From positions 29,622,536 to 29,686,535 of the forward strand of contig NC_092271.1 in NCBI RefSeq assembly GCF_036320965.1: DNA of 64,000 nt, written 5' to 3'. A model generated the notes under the pieces. It was not told where the DNA came from. It was given only the letters and a program-made list of their open reading frames with translations, and did not search any database. This stretch comes from Panulirus ornatus (taxonomy: Eukaryota; Arthropoda; Malacostraca; Decapoda; Palinuridae). Numbering within the stretch: position 1 is the first letter of the stretch; every line of letters begins with the position of its first letter. This document shows positions 62,095 through 64,000 of this stretch, one piece after another. The translations under genes were made by a program, and so were the position numbers.

Positions 62095-62369
62095 TGCATT
62101 ATCTTTGAGAAGCAAAACTTTACATTACTAGTATACTATCATAACTGATTGGACCATCCTGGATGTAAATCAAGATACCAAGTCTTATGAAAAACCTATA
62201 AAAGCAAACAAATAGAGACATAAAACAACAAAAGGAACAAACAAGAGGAGACACCATAACTATCAAGATATAGAAAACATCGAGATATGAACTGGAAAGA
62301 TTCATTAATACCGGATAAATCAAAGAGGAAATGGAAGCTACAGCCGACAAGCTACAGTGTCACACATTA

Positions 62370-62520
62370 CTGTTTGAACACTGGCAACTCCAGGATAGGC
62401 TGTTCTTATGTCTGTTTCTTCCCTTACACGGATAAGCTTTGGAAATCTTTACCCTCTCATGTCTCTCCTAACAGCTACGTCCTGAATCCTGCAGGATTCC
62501 TCCTACTTTCTTGAATAATC
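62370..62520 (+). mobile_element. LINE C-terminal fragment (CR1/Jockey-like)
   Basis: Reads CFFPYTDKLWKSLPSHVSPN and SYVLNPAGFLLLS before a stop at 62,512-62,514, the usual 'SFFPrt.kLWNsLP..vfP..YdL..FK' end of many LINE polyproteins. Short and isolated. Confidence 0.5.
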
Positions 62521-62699
62521 TAATTCTAATTTTTTTCTTCTTCTATGTTTCTATAACTTCTATGTTTCTGTAGCTTTTATTCTTTGTTTCATTCAAGACC
62601 GAACCTTCCAACGACTCTTGTCTCAGATCGGAGCCTTTGGCACAAGATATATAATATTTAGCAAGTCATAGATGAAATATAGCAGAAGGAAGAGGATAC

Positions 62700-62701
<2 letters not shown>

Positions 62702-62794
<93 letters not shown>
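62702..62794. repeat. (AG)n microsatellite
   Basis: Pure AG run of about 46 units. Confidence 0.95.
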
Positions 62795-62798
<4 letters not shown>

Positions 62799-63237
62799 TG
62801 GATTTCTCACGTACAGACAGCCAGTATAAGCGGCTCCCCACCCATGTCATGTCATGTTCCCACTTGAGATAATCATGAAGCCAACTATCAGATGCCACTA
62901 ACCACTGGGAATAAACAACTCGATTTGCCTGACCTCATCTGGTCCTGACCTTATGAGTGACGTCATGCGCGCGACTATCTTGATCAACAGCTCACCTACA
63001 AAAAGTGTCAGAAATCTTCGAGTCCAACATGAGTTAGTGAAACCTGAGGCAAGTTTACAGGAAGGAGAAAGTTTCATCACTGGGACAAGAACTGGAACGT
63101 CAGGTCAACAGCGAAACTGACCTCAGTGTTTCATACTGAAGCTGGGGTCAGGGGTCAACACTTGTAACTCGCAACAATAGTGTTTGTCTGGCTGGATCTA
63201 CATAGTAATTAGGTCAACTGCTGTACTCATGTCTCAT

Positions 63238-63242
<5 letters not shown>
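62795..63242. other. Intergenic sequence
   Basis: Nothing recognisable. Confidence 0.4.

Positions 63243-63318
<76 letters not shown>
63243..63318. repeat. (CT)n microsatellite
   Basis: Pure CT run of about 38 units. The following 63,319-63,850 shows nothing recognisable. Confidence 0.95.
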
Positions 63319-63324
<6 letters not shown>

Positions 63325-63854
63325 GCATTTACGCGTATTTTTTCTCTGTCTAGTTATTCGTTATTTGTCAGTCTATCTGTCTGACTCTTTTTTACCTTCT
63401 TTCTCTTTCTCTCGTACCACATGCACACAGTCACCTGATTCTCTCTATTTCTGTACCTGCACTTAGCATAACAAGGCAGTGTTACCAAGCTCCTAACTAC
63501 ATAAACTGCGTGACCCACAACATTTGTTACACTGCTAAGTGAGTGAGTTATTATAACAGGAGAATCACATCAAAGCACATGAGTTGGACGGCAGTTTGGT
63601 CTTGAAGCTGGAATTTGTATTGTTGTAAATTGTATGTTTATTCATGAGACAGTTGTATAGTGACGAGAAATGAGAAGATTGCTACTGGTTACTCACTCAC
63701 TTCAACCTGCACGAGACAATATCCTGGATATCCACAATGTTGCATCACACGTAACACATTTACATGAACAAATATCAATTGTGTAAATATGTAAATAGAA
63801 TACATTCATTCACGATTCTAACTTGTAAAAAGACATCATGGGAAGTAAACCTTC

Positions 63855-64000
63855 CTAAGTCATCATCCATGTAGTGAGGCACACTGGAGAGTCATCATCC
63901 AGGTAGTGAGTTACATTGGAGAGTCATCATCCAGGTAGTGAGTTACATTGGAGAGTCATCATTCAGGTAGTGAGGTACACTGGATAGTCATCATCCAGGT
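63855..64000. repeat. 32-bp minisatellite, at least 4.5 copies, runs off the window
   Basis: Unit AGTCATCATCCAGGTAGTGA plus GTTACATTGGAG; the array continues past the last base. Confidence 0.9.

Overview
This is a eukaryotic, almost certainly arthropod, genomic window, and I infer a decapod crustacean. There are no operons, genes are split by GT-AG introns, and the DNA is dominated by very long dinucleotide microsatellites ((TA)n, (CA)n, (CT)n), more than twenty minisatellites, many copies of one RTE-type LINE, and a tRNA-derived SINE of a type I associate with decapods. The species cannot be named from sequence alone.

Layout. 0.5-11.0 kb is a graveyard of one RTE-like LINE family (copies A-F, both strands, all 5'-truncated or mutated), with a 300-bp palindrome at 7.84-8.14 kb. 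11-24 kb is non-coding with minisatellites, notably a 58-copy 30-bp array (15.72-17.46 kb) that is open in many frames but is not a gene, and a SINE at 17.7 kb. 24.3-24.9 kb holds two short LINE-derived elements in inverted orientation. 25.4-27.0 kb holds another LINE copy (H) and an older CR1/Jockey-like fragment. 29.5-31.8 kb is mostly minisatellite.

The gene-bearing part is 32.9-41.9 kb. On the + strand I assemble four coding exons (32,975-37,371) into a secreted NDNF/Nord-family protein of about 683 aa; all splice phases agree. On the - strand, tail to tail with it, I assemble four exons (41,854 down to 38,759) into a predicted 251-aa secreted protein with a hydrophobic segment followed by 22 consecutive Asn; it resembles an uncharacterised arthropod family. 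A further partial - strand gene (exons at 56,920-56,967 and 55,194-55,471) encodes an unrecognised, probably extracellular, protein. A possible terminal exon lies at 57,745-57,822.

45.0-50.6 kb contains a tandem duplication (871 bp of unique sequence, nearly identical) whose second copy carries the most complete LINE (copy G, endonuclease plus reverse transcriptase, one frameshift). This is either a recent duplication with insertion or two haplotypes assembled in series. 51.8-54.6 kb and 59-64 kb are again minisatellites and microsatellites.

The genes do not form a pathway. NDNF/Nord proteins are secreted signalling modulators; the Asn-rich protein has no known role. Exon models are my own reading of splice sites, phase and protein similarity from memory; no alignment or transcript evidence was available.
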